This document shows, piece by piece, positions 45,685 to 58,585 of a stretch of 64,000 bases of DNA (its first letter is position 1; every line of letters starts with the position of its first letter). The DNA is from Rhizoclosmatium globosum (taxonomy: Eukaryota > Chytridiomycota > Chytridiomycetes > Chytridiales > Chytriomycetaceae). Location of the stretch: assembly GCA_002104985.1 (NCBI GenBank), contig MCGO01000075.1, positions 140,187 to 204,186 on the forward strand, in the 5' to 3' direction. The translations under genes were made by a program, and so were the position numbers. The notes under the pieces were generated by a model. The model searched no databases and was not told the DNA's origin. It was given only the letters and a program-made list of their open reading frames with translations.

Positions 45685-45754
45685 TCAGTTTAATTAAAGA
45701 GTTTGATGATTTGATACCCTATTTTATACATCATGACTGTTTCCCCAAACACTC

Positions 45755-47782
45755 TCATTGATGGCATCCCGCATTTAATTGGAACTCACTCCACCATCCA
45801 TCAGCAAGGGCCAAACACGATACATTATCTTGATTGAGTGCATATTGATCAATCAATGTCGTGATAAATTTCGGCAGTACAACATCATGCTTGAGATTGA
45901 GAATCGACCGTGAAAGCGCAGAAGCATCCTGTTTCCACCTCAATCCCACATTAAAATACGAAAACCGAGGGTCAATCCAAAGCAATTGATTGTCGTCGGT
46001 TTGAATCAAATTCGCAAGACGCGAGTCGCCGTGCTCAAAGCCTCCTTTATGAAGAGCAAACAATGCCTGCGCAATTTGATGCAAAAGTTGAAGAGAAAGG
46101 TTTCTCCGACTGATAGGGCTTCCAACGGGAGAAATCAGCATTCCAGCAGCTGTTCCATCTCTGAATCTCTTGAATTGTTGAATAACTGACGCAACAACAC
46201 CAGTTCCATGAGCAGATTTCAATAAATTACATTCATCATGGAGAGAGTATATATCAACGTCATCGATTTCGACAATAAGCTTTAGCGCAAATGTTTCGGC
46301 TGTTTCAAGTCTACGGACTTTGAATACACACCCTGTTGCGCCAGCTCCAAGGAAGGCATTCGAGTCTGCAAGTTCGACATTGAAAATATTGCACGCTTCG
46401 AGAACAACGCTTCGCCATGGATCCAAGGACGACAGAATAAAATCGACGAATTTCTGCTTTGAGCCGCCGAATGGCCAATTTACTTCTTCGATTGATCGAA
46501 TGTCGTGGTTTTCACGCGTTCGAATAAGCCAACATCTTCTCCTGTCGAAGAGAACAGCATACGCATGTTCGTTGAGATGCTCAAGATACCGCACAACCTA
46601 ATTGTTTGTAAGTTGAGTGAAGTGCCAGGTTTATCACTTACTTCACCAAAGTCTTTCTCTTCATTAAAGTTGAGCTTGCTTTGAAGAATTGTGACAGTGT
46701 TCCAAAGCTCTTTCGGTGGATGTCCAAAGTGGAATGTAATACCGTGAGTTTCACGGGCAAGATTCCGTGCTTCTTGAGAATCATCCTTTGGTTCGTCCTT
46801 TCTTTCATACAGTCCTTTAAGTGTGACGATATAGTCAGGCTGAAAATCAGTAACAGTACAGACGCCTGTTTCCTGCAACCAACGATATACTTCGCTGTTT
46901 GCAATATCAACGTCAGGATCGAGTGACCAACGATGAGCTCCACTGTTGACAAGATTCACATCAAGACCAAGCGCATTCTGTATAATGTGCGTCATTTTCA
47001 CATCAAACAGTTGTTTGGTGAGAGTTTCAGGACGTTGAGAGTCAATCAATGAATTCAACTCGTTGGCGTCTTGTTCTGTAAGCATTGGTTCAAGTAAAGG
47101 ATTGTGCTCGTGTTTGGAAAATAGATTGAGATCTTTGACGATGCGGAATGTTGTTTGTCCAAGTTCTTGTTCAGATTGAGATGGGTTGTGAACCATCAAT
47201 TTGGCGAATTTCTGGTGCAACGCCGCCAACGCGAGCAGCTGTTTCATTGCATCTGGTGTCAATATCTTAGCTACCACTGGCAAGGTATCGACATTTGTAC
47301 GTGGAGGAACTAGAACCAGTACAAGGTGATAAAGCTTAGCTGGAAGAGGCTCCGTGAAGAATGACAGCTCCTTCATAGAGTTCATGACCTGGATTTTTGC
47401 AGACTCTTGAGCAATGGCGGGACAAGATACGATTACCAACCTTCAAAGTGAATCCGTCTGAATCGCTGGAAAGACAGGCCCCAGTGGTATCGCAGAACAT
47501 AGAGATAGTATCCTTTTCATGTTCTGTGTCTTTGGAAAACAAGTCTTTGTTTGAGCTGATCAGGTCCAGCGATGCATATACTTCCTCTTTCGTCAATCCC
47601 CAAACACCCTCCTTGAAGACCCTCACAATGGTGAGATTTGCTGCATCGACACCAGCTAAACGGACTGGGTTATCTTCGTGAATGGCGTCTTTGAGATGCC
47701 CAACAGTGAGTGAATCATCAATGTCAACTTCAAATGGAGTGTGGACACCATCGTCAAAGAACACACAAAAGATTTTAACCAT
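45755..47782 (-). CDS. Crinkler (CRN)-type effector with kinase-like C-terminal domain
   Basis: Three exons (47782-47441, 47388-46642, 46597-45755) give 643 residues, intact. The N-terminus MVKIFCVFFDDGVHTPFEVDID, then LKDAIHEDNP and LTIVRVF, matches the ubiquitin-like CRN N-terminal domain known from oomycetes and chytrids. The middle is helical and unassigned. The C-terminal 240 residues look like a divergent protein kinase: glycine-rich loop LGAGATGCVFKV, FALKLI with the ATP-binding Lys, HGDSRLANLI as catalytic loop and IDPRF in place of DFG. CRN proteins act on host cells in pathogens, or in competition between microbes in free-living chytrids; which applies is unknown. It has no signal peptide, which is usual for chytrid CRNs. 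Its start is 160 bp from the divergent tectonin gene. Confidence 0.75.
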
Positions 47783-47942
47783 CTTTTTTATCTCTTTTGG
47801 TATAATGTATACATAAATGGACTTTAGAGTAAAAAGCTTTCAATTCACTCTTCTTAATGGTTGATAGACCGTTGTTTGCCACATTTTATGGGGCTGACTT
47901 GTAAGAGATCTTCCAAGACCATCCCATTAAACTCAAAATCAA

Positions 47943-49717
47943 ATGGTCGCTCTCTCAGATGTCTTTGGGCGTTTCCTATTTCTCCTCGCGTTCGTGGTGT
48001 TTGAATCAAAGTCCGACTCTATCAGCCATGGATCATCAGAAATCCTGGAAACCACTCATCTCAATTCAACCGGAAAGTTCTTGAACACTATTTCAGGCAT
48101 TGAGGGTATATTCAACTGGGCTACTCTTCAAAGCACTGATTTTAGAGGATATATAATCAAGGAGGCTGTTTTGCAAATCAATGACTGCTTCAATTTGTGT
48201 ATTGAAACTCAAGGATGCATTGGAGTTGTTTATGCGACCGTCTCAAGCTCGTGTGCCTTGAAATCAGCATTGGCGGTGCCAGTTATTGGCAACGCTGACA
48301 AGTCGACTTTCTTGCTCGCTGGAAGTGGCAGTGCTGTCGGGGTGGATTTTCCAGGAAACGACTTCTCTTCAATGTTAGCTGACGATGCAGAAGACTGCCG
48401 CGCTCAATGCTCAAAGGTTGTTGAATGTATGGCTGGAATCTTTACGTCACAAACAAAAACCTGCGTTCTAAAGCGCGATTTGGGTGTGGCAGAACTATCC
48501 AATGACGCAACTGTCTTGGCACCGGCTATTTTGGTTGGACAAGACGAATTCATGCAGCTCATTGGAATTGCACCTGATGGAAACTTGGTTTCAAAACCTA
48601 CGCTTGTGGGTCTGTGGACTCCAATTCAGACCAGTATTCGCGGTTTAGACATGATTCAATTACCAGACCTGACGTTTCTTGTTGTTGCTGGCGATAATGC
48701 GATTTGGGCTTGCCCGTCACTCATTTCTGGTTGCACACAAGTGCCAAACTCAGGGGCTGTCAAGAGCATCGACTTGATGGCTGATAAATCAACGATAATC
48801 GGTGTTGGAATGGACAATTTGTTGTACACTAGAAATAGGCTATATGGCTTTTGGACTCTTGTTCCCAATTCAGGATTCGTCTTTGACATTACGGTATTAT
48901 CGAACGGCGAGCTCTTAGGAGTTGGAACAGATTACAGGCTTTACAAAAAGAGGTCTTTGAGTGAAGAATGGGTTGTTATTCCTCGTTCTTGCTGTGTCTC
49001 TCGTACTGCTCAACTTCCAGACGGAACTATCGCAGGTGTTTCAACTGACGGCAACCTGTATCAAAGAAAATTCATTGACTCAAATTGGGTGTCGTTTCCA
49101 AATTCTGCTGGCGTTGGTTCTGTGTTGGCACAAGCAAAGTTTGTTGGAGTTGGAATGGATGGTGGGTTGTATTCCAAAGGATCCCTTTCTTCGCCTTGGA
49201 CTATGATTCCAACCAGTGCGCGTGGCTTGGATTTGATTCAATTGTCAGATTTGTCGTTCTTGGTTGTGGGAACTGATAATACGCTGTGGATTTGTGAATC
49301 ATTTTCAGTTGGTTGTTCTCAGGTACCTAACTCTGGCCAAGTTAAAAGTATTGGCCTTCTGAGCAATCAGGAGACATGGATTGCAGTTGGAATGGATAAT
49401 CAATTGTGGACTCGTGCCGGGTACTCGGGGACTTGGACTTTGATTCCAAAGTCGGGAACTATTGTAGACGTTTCCGTTCACTCTAATGGTGTTCTAGTCG
49501 GGACTGCTCCTGATGGATTTTGTATACCAAAAACAATCTAGAGGATAATTGGATGCTTTATCCAAACTCTTGCTGTGTGTTTGGTACAGCTATTTTGTCC
49601 GAAACGTCCATTATTGGCGTTGGTTATGATAATGCTATGTACAAAAAGAGTTTGCAGGGAAGCTGGGAGCTTTTGCTTAACTCAAAAGCTGTAAAATCTG
49701 TCACGATTCTGCGTTAA
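47943..49717 (+). CDS. Secreted PAN/apple-like plus tectonin beta-propeller protein, one frame break
   Basis: The frame from 47943 runs to 49541. After a one-base shift in the T run at about 49518-49521 the protein continues to 49717 (LYTKNNLEDNW to AVKSVTILR). An N-terminal signal peptide covers about residues 1-25. Two apple/PAN-like cysteine modules lie at about residues 60-120 and 125-190 (CFNLCIETQGCIGVVYA; CRAQCSKVVECMAGIF). Tectonin-type repeats then follow to the end, closely similar to those of the gene at 43510 (IIGVGMDNLLYTRN, SCCVSRTAQLPDGTI). The protein should be secreted, and both modules bind carbohydrate or protein ligands. With the shift removed it would have about 590 residues. 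Confidence 0.7.
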
Positions 49718-49744
49718 TGGGTACCTACAAACATGAACATCATT

Positions 49745-49820
49745 AAATATAGTGCTTCTTGAAATACACACACTAGTGCTTCTTGAAATACACACATAGT
49801 GCTTCTTGAATACACACCGA
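49745..49820. repeat. Short minisatellite, three copies of about 24 bp
   Basis: The unit TAGTGCTTCTTGAAATACAC followed by ACAC is repeated three times with small length changes, downstream of the PAN/tectonin gene. It is non-coding. Confidence 0.75.
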
Positions 49821-49841
49821 AATATATAGATAAATTACAGT

Positions 49842-52047
49842 TTATTTCTCATCTTTAGTCCGCCTCCTCTCCACTCCTCTCCTCCACACCAACGCCCCCG
49901 AAAACGCAACACTCACACACTGAAAGCAGAAAAACGCAACAAACGCAGTCCGATAACAAGCGTCCCCAAAACACTCCACGCCCTCCCCATTCACACTTGC
50001 ATTATCGAAAAGCTTCCCGTATAGAATCTGTGACCCAAAGATCCCGACTGGAATCAGGAACATTACGAAGCCTGATGCTGTTCCGTAGTACTTTAGACCA
50101 AAGAACCCGTGAGAAGTGGAGGATACAGGACCCAGATTCCTCCAAACGTGTATCCCACGATCGCGGAGCAGAATGAAAGGACTGCGGAGGATGGAAGTGG
50201 GAGGAACGCTAAGAGCGCGAAAGGGAGAAGGACAAGGGATTGGTTTAGGAAGTGGAAGAGGGATCGATCTGTTTGTGGGAAGCGTTGGATCATGTAATCT
50301 GACGCGGGACCGACTGTGATGCGACCGATTACTTGGGAGATTGAGAGGATTGTGAGTTGTTGGGTTGTTGCTGAGGCGCCATCGGATGGTGGGACTATTG
50401 ACTTTGTTAGACTATTGACGTTGTTGAAGTATACGACTCCTTGTTGCCAGATGTAACTGTGAGATGTGTCGAATTAGTGGGATATGTTTCAACATAGGGT
50501 GGGTACCTGACAGCAAGAAGCCAAAAACAGTTGATAGCAGAATTTCTTTCGGAGTTGCATCTTTTACATGTGATTCAATGATTTCTTGCTCTTGAATAGG
50601 TTTCGGGCTTGCTTCAGATGCGATCGGGTTGGAATCTCGAAGTTCTATTCCCATGTCCATGCTTTCTCTTGTCTTTCTGAATTCGTTCACGGATTCATCG
50701 CCCATACTAAACGGACTCGGGCTCTTGAAAGAAACGCCTTGTCCTGGGAGAATCACAGATTTCGATGGATTTGGATGGTGGTATTGTATTGAGTCGTTGC
50801 CATCTTGAAGTGCACTCTTTTCTCGCGCAAGACTGTCTGTGTTGTTGACTGCATATGAAGAAAGAATGCTCTCGCGCGCAGATGTTGGGCTTTGAATACT
50901 CAATCGGAAATCACTAAGATCGACCGCTCGGAATCCACTCACAGAATCAATGGCTGGTGGTCGTTGATAGTCGAGAGAATCTGCAAGAGTGTTTCTTGAA
51001 AGTGTCGCTTGGTATCCTGATGGCTTTGGTTCTGTGAGGAGGGCTTCGATGGGTGGTTGTGGTTGTTCGAATTCCCAGAGAGAAGTTGATGCTTGAGAGG
51101 CAGATGAGGAGGCAACTGTTCCTGCCTTTGTTGCGTATAATGATTGTGCGGCGTTTGAGTCCGATCGAGTTCTAGGTTCTGATGGCGGATTATCTGGAGG
51201 CTGCGTAACTGTTTCTTCCACTTTGACAGGTGTTGTGTTGAGGGGACGCGAGTGATGACAAATGCCGACAGAAGATTGATTCCGAACGTTGTCAGTGTAA
51301 GAAACAGAAGGAATCCAGTGGTATTATCCGCGTAGAATTGGTTGTGAATCTGAGAATAGATAGTGATTGAGAGTGCATAAAACGTGCCCAAGATTCCTGA
51401 TACGAGACCAGAGTATTTTGGAGAAAAGTTTGTAAGGTTTACGCCATAGCAGACAATAAAGCTGTTTTGGGAGTGATTGGTGAGTTTGAAATTGGGGTGC
51501 TGCGGGGATTCAAACCAACCATGCACACGATCCAAGACCCGCAATAAAGTAGTAAACCGACACAGCGCCAATGCTCACAAGTGGCCCAGAAAGTGATCCA
51601 AGATAGGCTAAATAGATCGCAAGAAACCCAATTCCAAAACAAAGTGAAGCAAGGCCTGTCCCCCAAATCAGATTTAAACCAACCAAAACAAAGGCAACTC
51701 ACTCGCCGTTGCAACAATTCCAAACCGATCCCACACCGGCCCAACGAGAATGTATCCAATAAACAGCGACGATGTTCCAACAGACGACATTGTGTTGATG
51801 TCCTGCGACGAGAACCCAAACTTGGTCCTGGTCACATTCACGGTTAGTTTCGTGCTTGTCTTGAGTACTTGCACTTACTGGAGTTCGCCCGAGAAGGAGG
51901 CAAATGCGTAGGGACAGCCAGCCGTGATTAGGGCGAGACACGACATGCCCAGCGTGATCCATCTACATATCATTCAGCGAACTACTAACAGAATGGATGC
52001 TTTTACATTGTGGCAGAGCCGGCTGATGGTACCGAGGTCGTTGTCAT
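49842..52047 (-). CDS. Major facilitator transporter (nodulin-like/Mch1 type), frame breaks
   Basis: Read leftward from the ATG at 52047 (MTTTSVPSAGSAT). Helix 1 is WITLGMSCLALITAGCPYAF, followed by FSSQDINTMSSVGTSSLFIGYILVGPVWDRFG (helix 2 with the D-R-x-G type loop), SLCFGIGFLAIYLAYLGSL and, after further introns, YSGLVSGILGTFYALSITIY. A long disordered loop of about 250 residues follows. The second half has FWLLAVSYIWQQGVVYFNN, DGASATTQQLTILSISQVIGR and four more helices up to the stop. The large central loop and motif pattern fit nodulin-like or Mch1 transporters. The substrate is unknown. One-base shifts are needed near 51243 (GGGG on the plus strand) and near 50540. Introns are short GT-AG. 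Confidence 0.7.
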
Positions 52048-52252
52048 TGATACGAGGCCCCAGGATCTTTTTATGTTTACTAAAAATAAGAACGGAATAT
52101 TGTTTCCGATCCGGACCCATTAGCCTCATTAGAATCACTTTATTAGATGTCTTCTCAATAGATGCTCCTATCGAAAGCCAACCGTAAATCTGTTCATCAC
52201 AAAAGTTATCGACAATTGTTGCGCATAACCAGACCACCAAGAACTAATTACG

Positions 52253-53188
52253 ATGGCCTCACGATTTAGCCGCAAGAGTACAGCCCCTACGGAGGCCTTA
52301 ACTCCGCCTCCAACTCTCAAGTTTGTTCCTTCTTCCAATTCCGAGTCTCAATACTTGCAAGCTACGATTGGCCGCGTTTTAGTTGCTGGGATCACCCAAG
52401 TACTTGCAAGTCGATGTGATGACCCTGTTGATGCTTTAGGCGGTGAGTTAGATTTGATATTTGTTCGGTTGGGGAATGTTTATTGACGTTGTCAAGATTC
52501 CTTCTCAAACACGATGAAAACAAACACGTCTTTGATGCCGAAGAGAAGGCGCGTTTGGACGCAAAGCTGCTTTAAACGCTCTCCCAACTCAAGCACAACT
52601 AGATGAAATGAGACAAAAGTGAGTTACCCATCACATCGCACTTTGAGGGATTTACAAACTGATTCCCACCCTTTTCCCTCTTCCCCCCATCGATTCCTTC
52701 CTCACTCAAAGATTCAAGCAAGAAGCAGTCACCTGGAGTCTCGATAACACCGACACAGACAAACTATTCCGTCCCCCAACTCCCAAGAAAAAAGAAACTC
52801 CTCTTCCAAAGCCCACTGAACCGCTGTCCAAGAACAAGACGAAAAAGTCGAACTGAATGCCGTGGATCAAGCGCTTGTGTTGCCTGAAGAAGGCGAGACG
52901 GGCATCTCTGCGATTGATAATGCGATTCATGGGAGTCAGAGTTTGAGGCCTGAATTGGTTTCTGAAGGTAATGGCGGTAGTGGGGTGAGTGCCGGGGATG
53001 GTGGGGCTACGATTGCGGATTTGGAGCAGGATGCTATTTTGCCTGGAGCTGCGCATGTTGGTGAAGGTGATTTGGAGGTTTTGGATGGTGGGAAGGTGGA
53101 GGGGAACGTCGAAGATGACGAGGCGGAAGAGGCGGATGCGGACGATGGGACGCTGATGACGAGTAGATTCCTTGAAATTAATACTTAA
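52253..53188 (+). CDS. DPY30-motif protein, frame breaks
   Basis: The first exon (52253 to about 52441) encodes a short disordered start and YLQATIGRVLVAGITQVLASR, continued after an intron of about 55 nt as FLLKHDENK. Together this is the DPY30 dimerisation motif: a two-helix bundle that docks onto amphipathic helices in histone methyltransferase complexes or, in cilia, in radial-spoke proteins. A charged helical region and a long acidic tail follow (52862-53188). Continuity requires one-base shifts near 52497, 52570 and 52830. A flagellar role is possible in a zoosporic fungus, because the long tail is unlike the compact DPY30 subunit of COMPASS. This is inference. Confidence 0.55.
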
Positions 53189-53319
53189 TAGATATTTTAT
53201 ATGTATGGAATCTCTGAATTTTTCGTTGGGTTGGAAATCTCTTGTCAACGGAAATCTTTGTTGCGACCTCTCAACTGAGCTCTCTTGTTTTTTTCTCCCC
53301 CTTGAAACCTTGAGTCCAT

Positions 53320-55605
<2,286 letters not shown>

Positions 55606-56342
55606 CGCTTATTTATTGATTCGCGGAATGCTGCAAATGGAGAATAAAAACATTTTCTAAGAATATAATATTCAGTTCACATTTTAGACTGGTGCGGACT
55701 GCACCAACGTGTTTTTTGGAGCAAAAAACGTGTTCAGACACTCAAGACACAAAGTTGTTGGTGTTCAAAATGTGATGCCCGAAATGAAGACCTCTGCGAA
55801 CAAAGAGCTAATGAAATTAGTAAAATCAAGGAAACAAGGAAAGACACGGTTGTCTTATCGACGTAACCCTGTTTTTCAGAGACGTGTAACGATTCATCTT
55901 GGTTTTGTGACATCATCCGTAAAAAATTTAGTTGGAGGCTGTGTTGCTTTGAAACATTTGGAGACTGTACAATGATGGAATACTTCTGTCCATTCCATGA
56001 AACAGGAAAACGTTACAGTAAGGAAGGCGGTGGCGCTGAAACATGCTTTTGAATGACTCTCGCTATCGATCGAAAATGTCACATACTTTATTAATAACAA
56101 TAAAAATTGTATTGTCCCGTATCTGCCATTGGAGAAGCTGAATACAAGTTGTTGTTCATGCAGGGTTTCATCATCTCCCCAATCTCCAAATCTCCAGTTT
56201 GGGGTTACGAATTTTCAGCACGCTCCTCTTTGTTGTCTCCCCGCATTCAATCAAGTTTCATCTTCAGCCGAAACACTTTCGAGTGTTCTTCATCTTCCAC
56301 TTCTCTTTCGTTCCTCCTCTTCAGTCGCACACATTCGTTTCG
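55606..56342. other. Intergenic stretch without a supported gene
   Basis: About 740 bp between the kinase and GATA genes. Several short ORFs on both strands (for example 55709-55975 rightward and 55894-56100 leftward) overlap and show no domain or convincing codon use. It likely contains the GATA gene promoter and a T/C-rich 5' leader at 56220-56340. Confidence 0.45.
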
Positions 56343-57612
56343 ATGCCATCAGCCACAGACCTCAAGGCCACATCACTCTCGTCCTCGCTCGTAACAAGTC
56401 CTCCATCTGCTGCCCTGGAATCTTTGCACATGAGTCCTCGGACTGAAGGAGCACCAAGTAGTACCACGCAAGGACAATCAAGCGACGACGAGTCTGGTGA
56501 GTAGTGTTCTGCCGCCCAAACACCCAAACAAGTTGCCCTACTTCTTCAATGTCCTAATTGGGACACATTCACTGTTTCTTTTGGTCTTTTGGCTCTGTCA
56601 CATTCAATTGTCACCAACTAAATTGTCACTTTGAAGGCCCAAACAACACAATGAACATGATGCACCTTCAAGCAGACGATGCCTTTGCCCTGGATGCTCT
56701 TCCTCCAATTGCCGCAGCAGCCGAGCCACCGTCGCCAAAGTGCTGTTCATACTGCCGCACGACCCAGACGCCCATGGTTTGTATTGTAGTTTATACATAC
56801 ACTTGATATACTGGATGCTAACTTCCCCTTCTCCACTAAATACATCTAATTCTCAAAAGTGGCGCCATGGCCCCGTTGGATTCGACCCACTTTGCAATGG
56901 CTGTGGCGTCAAATGGAAGCGTGGCAGAATTCTCGCGGGCCTCGAACGCGCCCCAAGATCGCCTGTCGTCAAAAAGCAAAGAATTCAGCCACAAAAGCTG
57001 CGCCGGTTTATAAAACGGACGAGGAAGATGTCGTTGAATTAAAGCGACGCCCGCTTCCACTCGTTCAGCGCCACTATTCAGTCCCACACATTCATTCTTC
57101 GGTATATCAGCAAATTCCTTCCTAAACGGACTCGTACTGCATCAGCGGTTCTATCCTGTCTCCATCCCTACAATCTGCTCTACTAGTCGAACCACTCCCC
57201 TCTCTTGCCATCAACACTACAATCCACAATGAACGCCGTCAAATGCTCTTGAAATCTGTCCTCGAAAAGTCCCCATTGTTGTCTCCGTCACCATCGATTC
57301 GTGGAGACTTTCGGCGGCACTCTATTTCTCTCCTGTCGACTTGATTGGTTCGCCCATGCGTGGGGCTTTCGTCTGTGCGGCCCTCGAGTCTTTGGAAAGT
57401 AGTGAGGGATTGAAAGTGGTGGCGGATGCTGTTCGTTTGATTCAGAGGCGGAATAGTATGATTCTGTGAATGGAAGTAGTAGTTGTTCAAGCAGTACTAC
57501 TACTACCGTGTCAACGCCGGAAATGGTCGAAGAAGAGATTGAGGTGGATGTTGGTGCTTTGGATGCGGGCGAGTGGGAGTACCTGTGTGGTGTTTTGGTG
57601 TCTGTTGGCTGA
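56343..57612 (+). CDS. GATA-type zinc-finger transcription factor, C-terminal frame uncertain
   Basis: Exon 1 is 56343-56496 (MPSATDLK), the intron is 140 nt, exon 2 is 56637-56776, the next intron is 83 nt, and exon 3 starts at 56860. One zinc finger is split by the second intron: CSYCRTTQTPM then WRHGPVGFDPLCNGCGVKWKRGR, with two CxxC pairs and the TxxWR and LCNxCG hallmarks of GATA factors. It would bind (A/T)GATA(A/G) sites in the nucleus. In the finger frame the protein stops at 57042. Gene-like sequence continues in other frames (VYKTDEEDVVELKRR, ERRQMLLKSVLEKS, EEEIEVDVGALDAGEWEYL) up to about 57612. Either the gene ends at 57042 or it has further one-base breaks. Confidence 0.7.
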
Positions 57613-58585
57613 TTTGGATATCGGATGCGTGCAGGGCTGTCCGCCACCGTTTTACTGTATCTTCTTTTATTATGTTTAGCAGTTTTAGTGTACGTGGAGT
57701 TTTGCGTCTGGTGTGGGTTGTGTTTGCTGTAGCGTTGCCGTTGGGCCTTGTCTTTTCTATATGTTCTTTGTTGTCCCTCTATTCATTTCATTCTCACGAG
57801 ACTCTTTGAAGATTATTAAAGTAATGTACATTTGTAACCTGTCTGATTCTATTGATTTATTTAACACCAATCTCACGTCGAACCGAATTTTTCACTCCGC
57901 TGTCTATCCGACTCTGACAAGGCACGTGAATTACGAAAGACGCTGTCGACTGGTACGTATTGCCTTCATTGATTAACCAACCGGCAGTCTGCAGCATCAG
58001 AACTCATTACACCATTACGCCTTACTTCGCGCGCGATTCAGGAACCTACCTACCTAAATCATTTGTTTTGTCTCCAAATTAAGAGCGTTGAGCTGAAGCC
58101 TCATAAAGTGGGGCTGATTGCTATCGAGCTGGTAGTTGATTAGGCAAAATACCCACCCTGTCAACTGCCATTCAATATTTCTCGCCAATGCGAAGTTAGA
58201 TTTCTCTAAGCTATCAAACGTCGATTGAACAATTAGCGTCGACGAAGTTCCGAAGCGATGTAAACGTGCCTTTGGAAGTCCTGTTTAGTATTGTACGCAA
58301 CGATCAGCAATTGCCATATTCACCAGACATTATCGAACGCTTTCATCTTGAGCCTTGACACATTCCTATCGCTCGCAAGTGCACGAATGTGCTCATTCGA
58401 AATTAGGGGAATAGGATGGAGAGCAATTACAGGGCTTTCACCGTGAACTGTCCAAGTTTACTCAATGATAAAACAAGTATTGGCTGTGCGAATTAGACGT
58501 GCATTAAATATGTAAATAAATTCAACTACAACATATTTAAGGGGTTTTATGGTTCAAGATTTGATTTGTTCCCAAAACGAGCAAC
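57613..58585. other. Gene-free stretch at the edge of the subtelomere
   Basis: About 970 bp with only short ORFs and no recognised RNA gene. It separates the core-type genes from the NLR-like gene and probably holds the latter's promoter. An AT-rich block lies at about 58500-58550, just before the NLR start. Confidence 0.45.

Noticed and set aside
47406..47436. 31-nt intron in the Crinkler gene
   Set aside because: A 52-nt intron (47389-47440) fits phase and the size range of the other introns better.
55709..55975. Basic 88-codon ORF between the kinase and GATA genes
   Set aside because: No domain, no promoter-like sequence, and competing leftward ORFs of similar length.
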